From Candidatus Cloacimonadota bacterium (GTDB taxonomy: Bacteria > Cloacimonadota > Cloacimonadia > Cloacimonadales > Cloacimonadaceae), in contig JALNYD010000190.1 in the NCBI GenBank assembly GCA_023230025.1, forward strand, positions 1 through 5,616: 5,616 nucleotides of DNA, in the 5' to 3' direction. Below the pieces are notes generated by a model, which was given only the letters and a program-made list of their open reading frames with translations, was not told the origin of the DNA and searched no databases. Position 1 is the stretch's first letter, and every line of letters begins with the position of its first letter. The position numbers and the translations under genes were made by a program. Positions 1 to 5,616 of the stretch are shown one piece after another.

Positions 1-266
1 CGTAACACATTGATCAATATCGCGAGTAAACAGAAGATCAGAGCATGCATGCCAAAGGTACTGGGATTGAGGGTGTCATACATCAGGCCTACAAGAAAGG
101 CCACCGGCAATGCCACAACCTGATCCCGGGTCCAAACTACATAGATCAACCAGGGCAAAAGCAGCAGGGGAGTTACTCCCAGGATGCGTAAAGCGGGCAT
201 GATCAGGACCTGCAGGTAAACAAACAGCACACCCAGCAGAAATGTCCAAAACCCCTTCAGAAGCAT
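1..266 (-). CDS. mreD: Rod shape-determining protein MreD, N-terminal part (cut by left edge)
   Basis: The reading frame starts at an ATG at 266 and stays open to the left edge, giving 88 complete codons of a very hydrophobic protein. Predicted membrane segments are at about residues 6-26, 32-46, 49-63 and 73-88. The motif GLMYDTLNPSTFGMHAL (60-76) matches the MreD pattern of a Gly-Leu..Asp segment followed by a Pro..Gly-x-His-Ala stretch. MreD is the small integral membrane protein of the Rod complex and partners MreC in guiding sidewall peptidoglycan synthesis. The start lies 4 bases after the stop of the CofE-like gene, and an AAAGG at 276-280 (inside that gene's end) can serve as ribosome binding site. 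An ATG at 274 is rejected because its frame stops after five codons. Position after mreB and mreC supports the call. MreD is usually about 160-180 residues, so roughly half is missing. Confidence 0.88.
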   Translation of the reverse strand, partial: MLLKGFWTFLLGVLFVYLQVLIMPALRILGVTPLLLLPWLIYVVWTRDQVVALPVAFLVGLMYDTLNPSTFGMHALIFCLLAILINVL

Positions 267-270
267 CGAA

Positions 271-957
271 TCATGCCTTTCTGCGTACTATACAGAGGGG
301 AGTAAGTTCATCTCCCTGTCCCTGAGGATTGTCTTTCATAGCGGCTTCGATGAAGGCCTTGTTCATGCCCCCGCCTCCGCCAATCATCCAGCTTCCGCCG
401 ATATCATTGATATCCATGATCGCCACCGGATGCCCGATGCCTTCTGCAATCCTTTGCGCTTCAAAGCCAGGATTTTTGGGACCCTTGATCACGGTTTCGG
501 TATAGGGAGGGACAGGGGAGGTTGTTGCCGCATCCACCAATGCCGCCTGCATTCCGGCAATCCGGTAGAAATCTCCCTTGCGTCCGATCAGCTTGCCCAA
601 AGCGCTGATAAATGCAGCAAAAAGGATGCGCAACACTCCTGTTTCTTCAATGGCGCATTGCATACTGGTGGGCGCTCCAAGCCCGATGCCATAGGGTACC
701 TTTGCCACAAAACGGGAAAGCAGCTTTGCCAGAAAACTCACCCTGATCTGATCAACCGGAATCGCCCTGCCCTGAGTGATCGCCAGAGGGCTTTCACTGA
801 TGCACAGCATATCTCCAGGCTGCATCTGAGGCACGGCATATTGCTGCACCACATCAAGCATATCATCTTCTGGGCTTAGAATATGCGTTTTCACCGGAAT
901 CCTGATGAAATCTACGCCATGTACTTTGATGATGGGATTAAACTCTTTATGACTCAT
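271..957 (-). CDS. F420-0:gamma-glutamyl ligase-like protein (CofE family)
   Basis: This 228-residue protein resembles the F420-0:L-glutamate ligase (CofE) family, including shorter bacterial members of unproven function. CofE adds glutamate to coenzyme F420 with GTP. Visible family features are GDMLCISE (48-55) followed by AITQGR (59-64), the segment VPYGIGLGAPTSMQ (87-100), RKGDFYRIAG (126-135), an aspartate in ALVDAAT (D142), MDINDIGG (181-188), a glycine-rich run at 193-197 and DNPQGQGDE (209-217). By comparison with CofE, D142 and D182/D185 are the likely metal and nucleotide ligands; this is inference. No signal peptide is visible, so it is probably cytoplasmic. Its ATG overlaps the mreC stop (ATGA, 954-957), with AAGGAAGG at 963-970 as a good ribosome binding site, and mreD follows after 4 bases, so it is very likely translated within the mre operon. 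No F420 biosynthesis gene is visible, so the real substrate is open. It has only the ligase domain, with no C-terminal FMN-reductase fusion. Confidence 0.82.
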   Translation of the reverse strand: MSHKEFNPIIKVHGVDFIRIPVKTHILSPEDDMLDVVQQYAVPQMQPGDMLCISESPLAITQGRAIPVDQIRVSFLAKLLSRFVAKVPYGIGLGAPTSMQCAIEETGVLRILFAAFISALGKLIGRKGDFYRIAGMQAALVDAATTSPVPPYTETVIKGPKNPGFEAQRIAEGIGHPVAIMDINDIGGSWMIGGGGGMNKAFIEAAMKDNPQGQGDELTPLCIVRRKA

Positions 958-1718
958 AAATCCTTCCTTTTTGTGAGGATAAACACATGTTCAAGGTTTT
1001 CCACCAGCGTGAAGGGGCTTAGTTCGGCACTGATGAAGAGGTTGTCGGTAGATTCTCTGATCCGGCTGATGGTTCCGATCGGGAAGCCCTTGGGATAAAG
1101 TCTGGATAGATTTGATGTTACGATGGTATCCCCGGTGGCAATCTCTGAGCCCAGCTTCACCATATTCATTGAGATGATACCTGAGATATCGGATTGCAGA
1201 ATGCCCTGAACTCCTGTGCGCTGATCCATTACAGGCACTTGAAAACGGGGATTGGAATAGGGCAAAATCACACTGTATGTATCGGTGACGCTGACAATCT
1301 TTCCTACGATTCCGCGTCCTGAGATCACTGCTGAGCCAGGTTTGATCTGATGCAGGCGCCCCTTGTTGACGATCAGGTTGCGTTCCTGAAACTGTCCCGA
1401 AAACCCGATCACTTCTGCCAGGATGAAATCCCCCTCTCCTGTGCTGAATGCAATGGCCTGTTCATCCCGGTATTGCCTGAGTTCGTTCTGCAATTCCAGA
1501 TTGTGCAGTGTGCTTTCAGTGAGTTGACTGCGCAGGCTGAAGTTGTCCTGTTTGAGTTGCTGATTGCTTTCGATCGCCTTCAGCGAATGCACCAGGGGAA
1601 AAAAGATGGTGCGGCCAAAGAAACTGGCCTTGGCAATGCGCGCTTCCTGGCTACCCAAAAGCATAGCCAGGGATAAGATCAATAAAACCGCGTGCAGGAT
1701 ATATTTCTTGAGTATCAT
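954..1718 (-). CDS. mreC: Rod shape-determining protein MreC
   Basis: MreC is the bitopic periplasmic scaffold of the Rod system and links cytoplasmic MreB filaments to the penicillin-binding proteins. From the chosen ATG at 1718 the protein has 254 residues. It has a short cytoplasmic start (MILKK), one membrane anchor at about 5-23, a charged Gln/Leu-rich coiled coil at about 46-86, and then the beta-rich MreC domain at about 97-250. Family signatures are FILAEVIGFSG (98-108), LIVNKG (115-120), GRGIVGKIVSV (134-144), the SGIISMNM stretch (179-186), GDTIVTSNL (196-204) and YPKGFPIGTI (208-217). The start is uncertain. The frame can begin at a TTG at 1745 (9 residues longer), but neither site has a convincing ribosome binding site. 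The ATG puts the anchor right at the N terminus, as usual for MreC, and overlaps the stop of a small upstream ORF (ATGA). Its own stop overlaps the CofE-like gene by 4 bases. Confidence 0.92.
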   Translation of the reverse strand: MILKKYILHAVLLILSLAMLLGSQEARIAKASFFGRTIFFPLVHSLKAIESNQQLKQDNFSLRSQLTESTLHNLELQNELRQYRDEQAIAFSTGEGDFILAEVIGFSGQFQERNLIVNKGRLHQIKPGSAVISGRGIVGKIVSVTDTYSVILPYSNPRFQVPVMDQRTGVQGILQSDISGIISMNMVKLGSEIATGDTIVTSNLSRLYPKGFPIGTISRIRESTDNLFISAELSPFTLVENLEHVFILTKRKDL

Positions 1719-1783
1719 AGCCCAGGCCGGCACAAATCCCGACAATGCCTTGAGTTCATGTAAGCCTTGGGATCTTGCTGCAT
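1715..1783 (-). CDS. Possible 22-codon leader ORF between mreB and mreC
   Basis: The 88-base spacer between the mreB stop and the mreC ATG contains an ATG-started frame encoding MQQDPKAYMNSRHCRDLCRP plus two more residues. Its TGA stop overlaps the mreC ATG as ATGA (1715-1718). That arrangement is typical of translational coupling and could explain how mreC starts without a clear ribosome binding site. A weak GGGA lies at 1791-1794, 7 bases upstream of this ATG. The peptide has no recognisable motif, and a stop-to-start overlap in a spacer this short can arise by chance. It may equally be non-coding, or mreC may start at the TTG at 1745. Confidence 0.2.
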   Translation of the reverse strand: MQQDPKAYMNSRHCRDLCRPGL

Positions 1784-1806
1784 CTGGAGTTCCCGGTTGG
1801 AATCAA

Positions 1807-2844
1807 CTAATCTTCGATCTTTTTAATCAATACCTGACGATAGCGATCCACATCATCAAGAACCATTCCGGCTCCCTTGACTACACATTCCAGAGGGTCA
1901 GGAACCACATGCACTGGCAGATCAACCGTTTTGCGGATCTTCTCGTCAAGACCTTTGAGCAATGCTCCTCCTCCGGTAAGGAAGATACCCCGCTCGGCGA
2001 TATCTGCAGAAAGCTCCGGAGCAGTTCGTTCAAACAGACGTTTGATGGCGTCGATCATTGTGGTAACTGTTTCCGAGATTGCTTCCCGGATATCTTCTGA
2101 GGAGATTTTAATAGTTACAGGATACCCGGAAACGATGTCGCGTCCCCGCACGTCCATACTCAATTCCTGCTTCAAGGGATAGGCGCTGCCAATGGTCATT
2201 TTGATCTTTTCAGCGGTTTGGATACCCACATGGAGGTTGTTTTTCTTGCGTAGATAGCTGATCACATCATTATCAATCTTATCCCCACCCACGCGAATGC
2301 TGTTGTGCACCACAATATGTGAAAGGGAGATCACGGCGATCTCGCTGGTTCCGCCACCAATATCCATCACCATGTTACCGCAGGCTTCATCAATGGGCAA
2401 ATCCGCACCAATTGCTGCCGCAACCGGCTCTGAAATCAGATATACTTCACGAGCTCCAGCATGCAAAGCGCTGTCACGCACGGCACGTTTTTCCACTTCG
2501 GTAATCCCGGATGGAACGCAAACAATCACTCTGGGACGCACCAGCAGACGCTTCTTCTGAGCCCGCATGATCAGGTTACGCAGCATCAGCTCGGTTACCT
2601 GAAAATCGGCAATCACGCCGTCCTTGAGGGGTTTTATCACTCGAACTTCATCGGGATTTTTGCCCAACATCACCTTGGCTTGCTGGCCGATGGCGATGAT
2701 CTTGCGGCTATCGGTTGAAACTGCCACAACGGATGGCTCATCAATCACCAATCCGCTATTCTTCTTATATACCAAGGTGTTGGCAGTACCCAGGTCAATG
2801 GCTATGTCATTGGTCATCATGCCAAAGAAATCAAAAATGGACAT
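1807..2844 (-). CDS. mreB: Actin-like rod shape-determining protein MreB
   Basis: MreB polymerises with ATP on the inner face of the membrane and steers sidewall peptidoglycan synthesis together with MreC, MreD, RodA and PBP2. The 345-residue product is full length for the family and carries the actin/Hsp70 nucleotide-binding motifs in order: phosphate 1 DLGTANTLVY (17-26), VCVPSGITEVEKRAV (108-122), SEPVAAAIGA (138-147), phosphate 2 DIGGGTSEIAVI (161-172), the RVGGDKIDNDV segment (184-194), the adenosine motif GIFLTGGGALLKGL (286-299) and the C-terminal ECVVKGAG (319-326). The hydrophobic start MSIFDFFGMM resembles the membrane-binding N terminus seen in other MreBs. The ATG at 2844 is chosen because AAGAGG lies at 2850-2855, 5 bases upstream; M9 and M10 lack this support. 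It is the first gene of the mre cluster in this window, preceded by a 327-base gap, so the operon promoter probably lies there. The product ends with a TAG, 88 bases before the mreC ATG. Confidence 0.97.
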   Translation of the reverse strand: MSIFDFFGMMTNDIAIDLGTANTLVYKKNSGLVIDEPSVVAVSTDSRKIIAIGQQAKVMLGKNPDEVRVIKPLKDGVIADFQVTELMLRNLIMRAQKKRLLVRPRVIVCVPSGITEVEKRAVRDSALHAGAREVYLISEPVAAAIGADLPIDEACGNMVMDIGGGTSEIAVISLSHIVVHNSIRVGGDKIDNDVISYLRKKNNLHVGIQTAEKIKMTIGSAYPLKQELSMDVRGRDIVSGYPVTIKISSEDIREAISETVTTMIDAIKRLFERTAPELSADIAERGIFLTGGGALLKGLDEKIRKTVDLPVHVVPDPLECVVKGAGMVLDDVDRYRQVLIKKIED

Positions 2845-2849
2845 CGAAA

Positions 2850-2855
2850 CCTCTT
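2850..2855 (-). promoter_or_regulatory. mreB ribosome binding site
   Basis: AAGAGG on the minus strand sits 5 bases before the mreB ATG and is the clearest Shine-Dalgarno-like signal in the window. It decides the start at 2844 over the internal methionines. Confidence 0.7.
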
Positions 2856-2894
2856 TTATATCTGCTCAAATTCAGTACTATTGCGCATAAAGCA

Positions 2895-2923
2895 TACATA
2901 TTTCCTAATTTGCACGGTTTCAA
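2895..2923 (-). promoter_or_regulatory. Candidate sigma-70-type promoter for the mre operon
   Basis: On the minus strand TTGAAA (2918-2923) is followed after 17 bases by TATGTA (2895-2900), about 50 bases before the mreB start. The -35 matches five of six consensus bases but the -10 only about three. A perfect TTGACA lies further upstream at 2937-2942 but has no acceptable -10 at 17 bases. The position is right for the operon, but this is weak sequence evidence. Confidence 0.25.
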
Positions 2924-3016
2924 ACAGGCAAGTTCATGTCAAGGAAAAACGCTCAATTACCTTGCCAATCGGTTCAGAAATGTGATTGATGCTGATGTGG
3001 GGGACCCTATCTGGAG

Positions 3017-3044
3017 GATCACAAAAGAGAATCCCTCTGTGATC
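3017..3044. repeat. Inverted repeat GATCACA / TGTGATC
   Basis: The 7-base arms 3017-3023 and 3038-3044 are perfectly complementary. An inner GAG/CTC pairing (3027-3029 with 3035-3037) leaves a 5-base loop and a 3-base bulge. No T-run follows on either strand, so it does not look like a simple intrinsic terminator. It could be a hairpin in the RNA or a dyad recognised by a protein. Confidence 0.45.
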
Positions 3045-3091
3045 GTTGCATATCCCATGAAGTATTCATCTGCGAGATCATGCAGATACAA

Positions 3092-3107
3092 GAGCACTTG
3101 AGTGCTC
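3092..3107. repeat. Perfect 16-base palindrome with GAGCAC arms
   Basis: GAGCAC (3092-3097) and GTGCTC (3102-3107) flank a 4-base centre, and the T/A next to each arm can also pair. It lies about 65 bases downstream of the Fn3-protein stop. A short stem without a proper T-tract makes it a poor terminator candidate. Confidence 0.4.
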
Positions 3108-3116
3108 ACTACGACC

Positions 3117-3135
3117 AAAGAGGGTATCTCTTTTT
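3117..3135 (+). terminator. Weak stem-loop with T-run, plus strand
   Basis: AAAGAG (3117-3122) pairs with CTCTTT (3128-3133) around a 5-base loop, and a run of T continues to 3135 on the plus strand. It has terminator shape, but the stem is short and AT-rich. No plus-strand gene is seen here for it to end, and on the minus strand no T-run follows. Probably incidental. Confidence 0.15.
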
Positions 3136-3171
3136 CAGTTTTGCTATTTGCAGTTCAGTACAAGAATCTGA

Positions 3172-5616
3172 TTAGTTTCTACGGCGAAGCCCGCCACTCC
3201 TCTCCTTCAGCTCAGATTTGGCAGGCAGCACTGAGCAAGCCACCACCCTGAAGAACTTCCGGGTTTCAGTTCCGCTGTAACTGTAGCTAAGCTCTGAGGC
3301 AGGTACAATACCAAGCAAGGTCCAGGACGCTGATGATGAGGGATTATCTGAGCAATACACCTTGTAAGACTGCGCATTATCCACTGCGTTCCAACTAATC
3401 AGAGGACTCCCGTCATGCACAGACACGGCGGTAAGAGGAGTTACCAAAGTTACACTAACATCCGCATAATGCAAAATGATTCTCCAGGTTCCATCTGCAA
3501 CATATCCATAGTAAGTGGTTGATTCGCTACCCCCCCAGGAACGGAAGGCATGGAGTTCGAAATTGACCTCTCCACACAGGCCATTGGCCAAAGTCAGGCC
3601 TTCCCGGAAATATGTATGAATCCCATGATGGTTTCCCACTCCGCTATACACTTCCGGTTCAGTGATTCCGTCGTTACTGCAAAGCAGGAAGGATCTCTGT
3701 TCGCTGATCCAGCTTCCGCTCCCCGTTGACATCTCATAAAGCAGATCAATCCCAACAATCTCCTTCCCCTCAGGTACGGAAACCGAGAGCAGTCCAGGTT
3801 CCAGAGCCCGGCTGGAAGTAGAAACGTCTGGATTGTATGTCGTGGGGATATTTCCCAGATTGTAAGTGATGAGTTCGCCATCATCCGGTAGAGTCAGGAA
3901 GGTGTTTGGAGCTGACCAATGGCTAAGTTTACCGGTGTTCAACCGGGAACGAACATACCAGCTATAGGCAGAGCCCTCGACCAATCCATCCAGGGTGCAG
4001 GAGTTGGAGCTCAGGTTCTCGATCAGGGTTCCTTCACTTTCAAGATCAAAACCCAAGTGGCCATAAATGAGATCCCAAGCAGTTGAGGCTGGTACGCAAT
4101 TCTCGCTCCAGTTCAGATCAGCCGAATCGTAACTGATATTGGCAGCAGTTAATCCCGTTGGCGAATGCTCTGTGAAGTTTACCGCCAGTTGCCAGCTTCC
4201 GTTTTCCACCCAAGCCCGGTCAGTGTAACTCCACCATATTAGGTGAAAAGGATGTAGCTCAAAATCGACTGTTCCACTCAAGCCGTAGGCAATATCCAGG
4301 CCTCTTCGGTCATAATGATAGCTGCCTTCATTTCCAGTTCCAGCATATACCTGAGTCTCGGTAACGGAGTTTGTGCTGCAAAGCAGGAAAGATCGCTGAT
4401 ACCTCATGTAAACTGGAGAATATGAGACCATCGTGTACTCCAAGTCAATTTTATCGATCATTTTGCCTTCAGGTACAGTTACTGACATCAGACCGGGTGA
4501 AGCTGCTCTGTCTGCAAGCGCAACTTCTCCAGATTTATAAGTTGTGGGAATGTTGCCGCCAGTATAGGTGAAGGTTTCAATGATATTACTCGTAACAAAA
4601 GTGTGAGGCCCCGCCCATGCACTGACCCCAAGATCTGCTTTATTTGCCCGAACATACCAGCTATACTCCATCTCATCAATCAAACCATTCAGCAGATAGG
4701 GGCGGGTGTTGATGTTAGTGATCAAGGTTCCTTGAGTCTCAGGATCAAACCCCGCTGGTCCGTAGATGATGTCCCACATCGTTGCATCGGGATATGAACT
4801 ATCAGTCCAATTCAGCTCAGCAGAATCACACTCGATGTTATCCGCTGATAGATTATCGGGTATCTCGAGAGTGAGACGGTCCCTCAGGATGATTGTAAGA
4901 TTCCATGTGTTGTTTGGGACATATTGGTAAACATCCCAATCACTGAATATTCCCCTGTTACGAAAAGCATGGAGCTCAAAATCCACAACTCCGTGAAGCC
5001 CATTTGCTATCGAGAGTTTGCTACGATGATAATTCACCCACCCTGCTGCATACGGTGCGCCATAAACCTGGCTTTCTGTAACGCCATTTGTTGCGCAAAG
5101 CAGGAATGAGCTCTGACCATCATATGACATTGGCGCAGATGAATATATAGTATAACCGAGTTCCAAGCCAACAATCTGTTTTTCTTCGGGAATTGTAACT
5201 GATAACACTCCCGGAGAAGGACATCTGCTGTTAGTCGTAATATTCGCTTGATATGGGTTTAGAATGTCACCTAGGTTATAAACCAGGCTTACTGTCTCTT
5301 CGGCGGGAGTTGAAAATGAACCTGGTCCCCCCCATGCACTTACTCCAAGATCTGCCATATTAATCCGAACATACCAGTCGTAATCCGTATAGTCTTGCAC
5401 ACCAGTTAGCTGATAGGGGTGAGTGGCGATGTTACTGATCAAGGTTCCTTGCGTCTCAGGATCAAAACCTGCAGGTCCATAGATGATTTCCCACATAGTA
5501 GTCTCAGGATAACAGTCATCTGTCCAGTTTAACTCCACAGAATGAAACTGAATGTCATCTTCGGTTAAATTACTGGGGCTTTCAAGAAAGGGACGATCCT
5601 CCAGGGCAATGATAAG
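3172..5616 (-). CDS. Large multi-domain Fn3 repeat protein, C-terminal part (start beyond right edge)
   Basis: The frame is open from the right edge to a TAA at 3172-3174, giving 814 residues of a longer protein. Numbered from the edge, it has Fn3 domains at about 12-106, 250-344 and 485-577. Each is followed by a beta-rich domain of about 135 residues (110-246, 347-483, 581-719) with the core SFLLC..N..TE..VY, then GL.G.VDFELH.F, then a final G/N-TW strand. A last Fn3-like domain (721-796) and a basic tail ending GGLRRRN follow. Fn3 hallmarks are the LNWT strand, WYVR and the SAW.GP turn. Such modules normally mediate adhesion or spacing in secreted or surface proteins, and no catalytic motif is visible. 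The N terminus, where a signal peptide would be, is missing. I see no obvious type IX-like sorting domain at the C terminus. The GTG at 5538 is internal to an Fn3 domain and not a real start. Exact function unknown. Confidence 0.88.
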   Translation of the reverse strand, partial: LIIALEDRPFLESPSNLTEDDIQFHSVELNWTDDCYPETTMWEIIYGPAGFDPETQGTLISNIATHPYQLTGVQDYTDYDWYVRINMADLGVSAWGGPGSFSTPAEETVSLVYNLGDILNPYQANITTNSRCPSPGVLSVTIPEEKQIVGLELGYTIYSSAPMSYDGQSSFLLCATNGVTESQVYGAPYAAGWVNYHRSKLSIANGLHGVVDFELHAFRNRGIFSDWDVYQYVPNNTWNLTIILRDRLTLEIPDNLSADNIECDSAELNWTDSSYPDATMWDIIYGPAGFDPETQGTLITNINTRPYLLNGLIDEMEYSWYVRANKADLGVSAWAGPHTFVTSNIIETFTYTGGNIPTTYKSGEVALADRAASPGLMSVTVPEGKMIDKIDLEYTMVSYSPVYMRYQRSFLLCSTNSVTETQVYAGTGNEGSYHYDRRGLDIAYGLSGTVDFELHPFHLIWWSYTDRAWVENGSWQLAVNFTEHSPTGLTAANISYDSADLNWSENCVPASTAWDLIYGHLGFDLESEGTLIENLSSNSCTLDGLVEGSAYSWYVRSRLNTGKLSHWSAPNTFLTLPDDGELITYNLGNIPTTYNPDVSTSSRALEPGLLSVSVPEGKEIVGIDLLYEMSTGSGSWISEQRSFLLCSNDGITEPEVYSGVGNHHGIHTYFREGLTLANGLCGEVNFELHAFRSWGGSESTTYYGYVADGTWRIILHYADVSVTLVTPLTAVSVHDGSPLISWNAVDNAQSYKVYCSDNPSSSASWTLLGIVPASELSYSYSGTETRKFFRVVACSVLPAKSELKERSGGLRRRN
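3460..5583 (-). repeat. Three tandem Fn3 + unassigned beta-domain units
   Basis: The units span about 5583-4879, 4869-4168 and 4164-3460. Equivalent landmarks recur 239 and then 233-234 codons apart: LNWT/S, SFLLC and V-D/N-FELH. Units 1 and 2 are the closest pair. Their Fn3 domains share GPAGFDPETQGTLI and ADLGVSAW exactly, and at DNA level 65 of 76 bases agree by eye between 5436-5511 and 4719-4794. Unit 3 has diverged in the same places (YGHLGFDLESEGTLI, with a different loop before the last strand). This suggests stepwise duplication within the gene, the first two units being the more recent copies or homogenised by recombination. Confidence 0.85.

Larger units (their letters stand above)
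2845..3171. other. Structured 327-base gap between the Fn3 gene and mreB
   Basis: I see no recognisable gene here. The stretch must hold the end of the Fn3-protein transcript and the promoter of the mre operon. Between about 2960 and 3135 it carries three small inverted repeats (3017-3044, 3092-3107 and 3117-3133). Both strands also stay open for an unusual distance. On the minus strand a frame of about 64 codons ends with a TAA near 2955. On the plus strand a frame running out of the mreB antisense ends at a TGA at 3099-3101. Neither has a convincing start signal. This could be a degenerate or interspersed non-coding repeat, but one copy alone cannot show that. Confidence 0.5.

Noticed and set aside
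272..274. ATG overlapping the CofE-like stop as the mreD start
   Set aside because: That frame meets a TGA after five codons; the MreD frame begins at the ATG at 266.
430..2890. Several plus-strand ORFs of 60-180 codons opposite the mre genes
   Set aside because: All lie antisense to mreB, mreC or the CofE-like gene, whose protein motifs are clear. Their own translations show no domain pattern.
2937..2942. Perfect TTGACA as the -35 of the mreB promoter
   Set aside because: At a 17-base spacing the -10 position reads AACCGT, which is not promoter-like, so a perfect hexamer alone is not enough.
3017..3044. Intrinsic terminator or CRP-type operator
   Set aside because: No T-run follows the stem on either strand. 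The half-sites are ordered TCACA then TGTGA with a 14-base gap, which is the reverse of the CRP arrangement.
2715..3101. 128-codon plus-strand ORF spanning the mreB start and the gap
   Set aside because: Its first third is antisense to the well-supported mreB start, it has no ribosome binding site that I can see, and the product matches no family I recognise. The gap portion is kept only as a possible element in the findings.
3594..3884. 96-codon minus-strand ORF inside the Fn3 gene in another frame (also 4488-4679)
   Set aside because: Both overlap the repeat protein, whose periodic structure proves its own frame, and neither shows recognisable features.
5536..5538. GTG as the start of the Fn3 protein
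   Set aside because: It falls inside the LNWT strand of an Fn3 domain, and the frame continues upstream to the window edge with sequence matching the equivalent part of the next unit.

Overview
All genes supported here lie on the minus strand, so transcription runs from high to low coordinates. The organism looks like a bacterium of the Cloacimonadota type. This is inferred from the style of the large Fn3-rich surface protein (recurring 'YGPAGF' and 'GTLI' Fn3 modules) next to a rod-shape operon. No rRNA or other strict phylogenetic marker is present, so the placement is tentative.

Region 1 (about 5616 to 3172) is the C-terminal part of a long, probably secreted or surface-exposed protein whose start lies beyond the right edge. 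It is built from three tandem units of about 235 residues. Each unit is a fibronectin type III domain followed by a second beta-rich domain of about 135 residues that I cannot assign to a named family. A final Fn3-like domain and a short basic tail follow.

Region 2 (3171 to 2845) is a 327-base gap with no convincing gene. It holds several small inverted repeats, a long frame without stops on each strand, a weak promoter candidate and the mreB ribosome binding site.

Region 3 (2844 to 1) is a cell-shape operon in the order mreB, mreC, an F420-0:gamma-glutamyl ligase-like (CofE-family) gene, and mreD, which is cut by the left edge. MreB is the actin-like filament, MreC the periplasmic coiled-coil scaffold and MreD the membrane partner; together they guide sidewall peptidoglycan synthesis. 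The CofE-like gene overlaps the end of mreC by 4 bases (ATGA) and ends 4 bases before mreD, so it is probably translated with them.

The most interesting points are the CofE-like gene inside the mre operon, the alternating Fn3 / unassigned-domain architecture, a possible 22-codon leader ORF whose stop overlaps the mreC start, and the structured gap upstream of mreB. I found no CRISPR array, tRNA, rRNA or recognisable insertion sequence.
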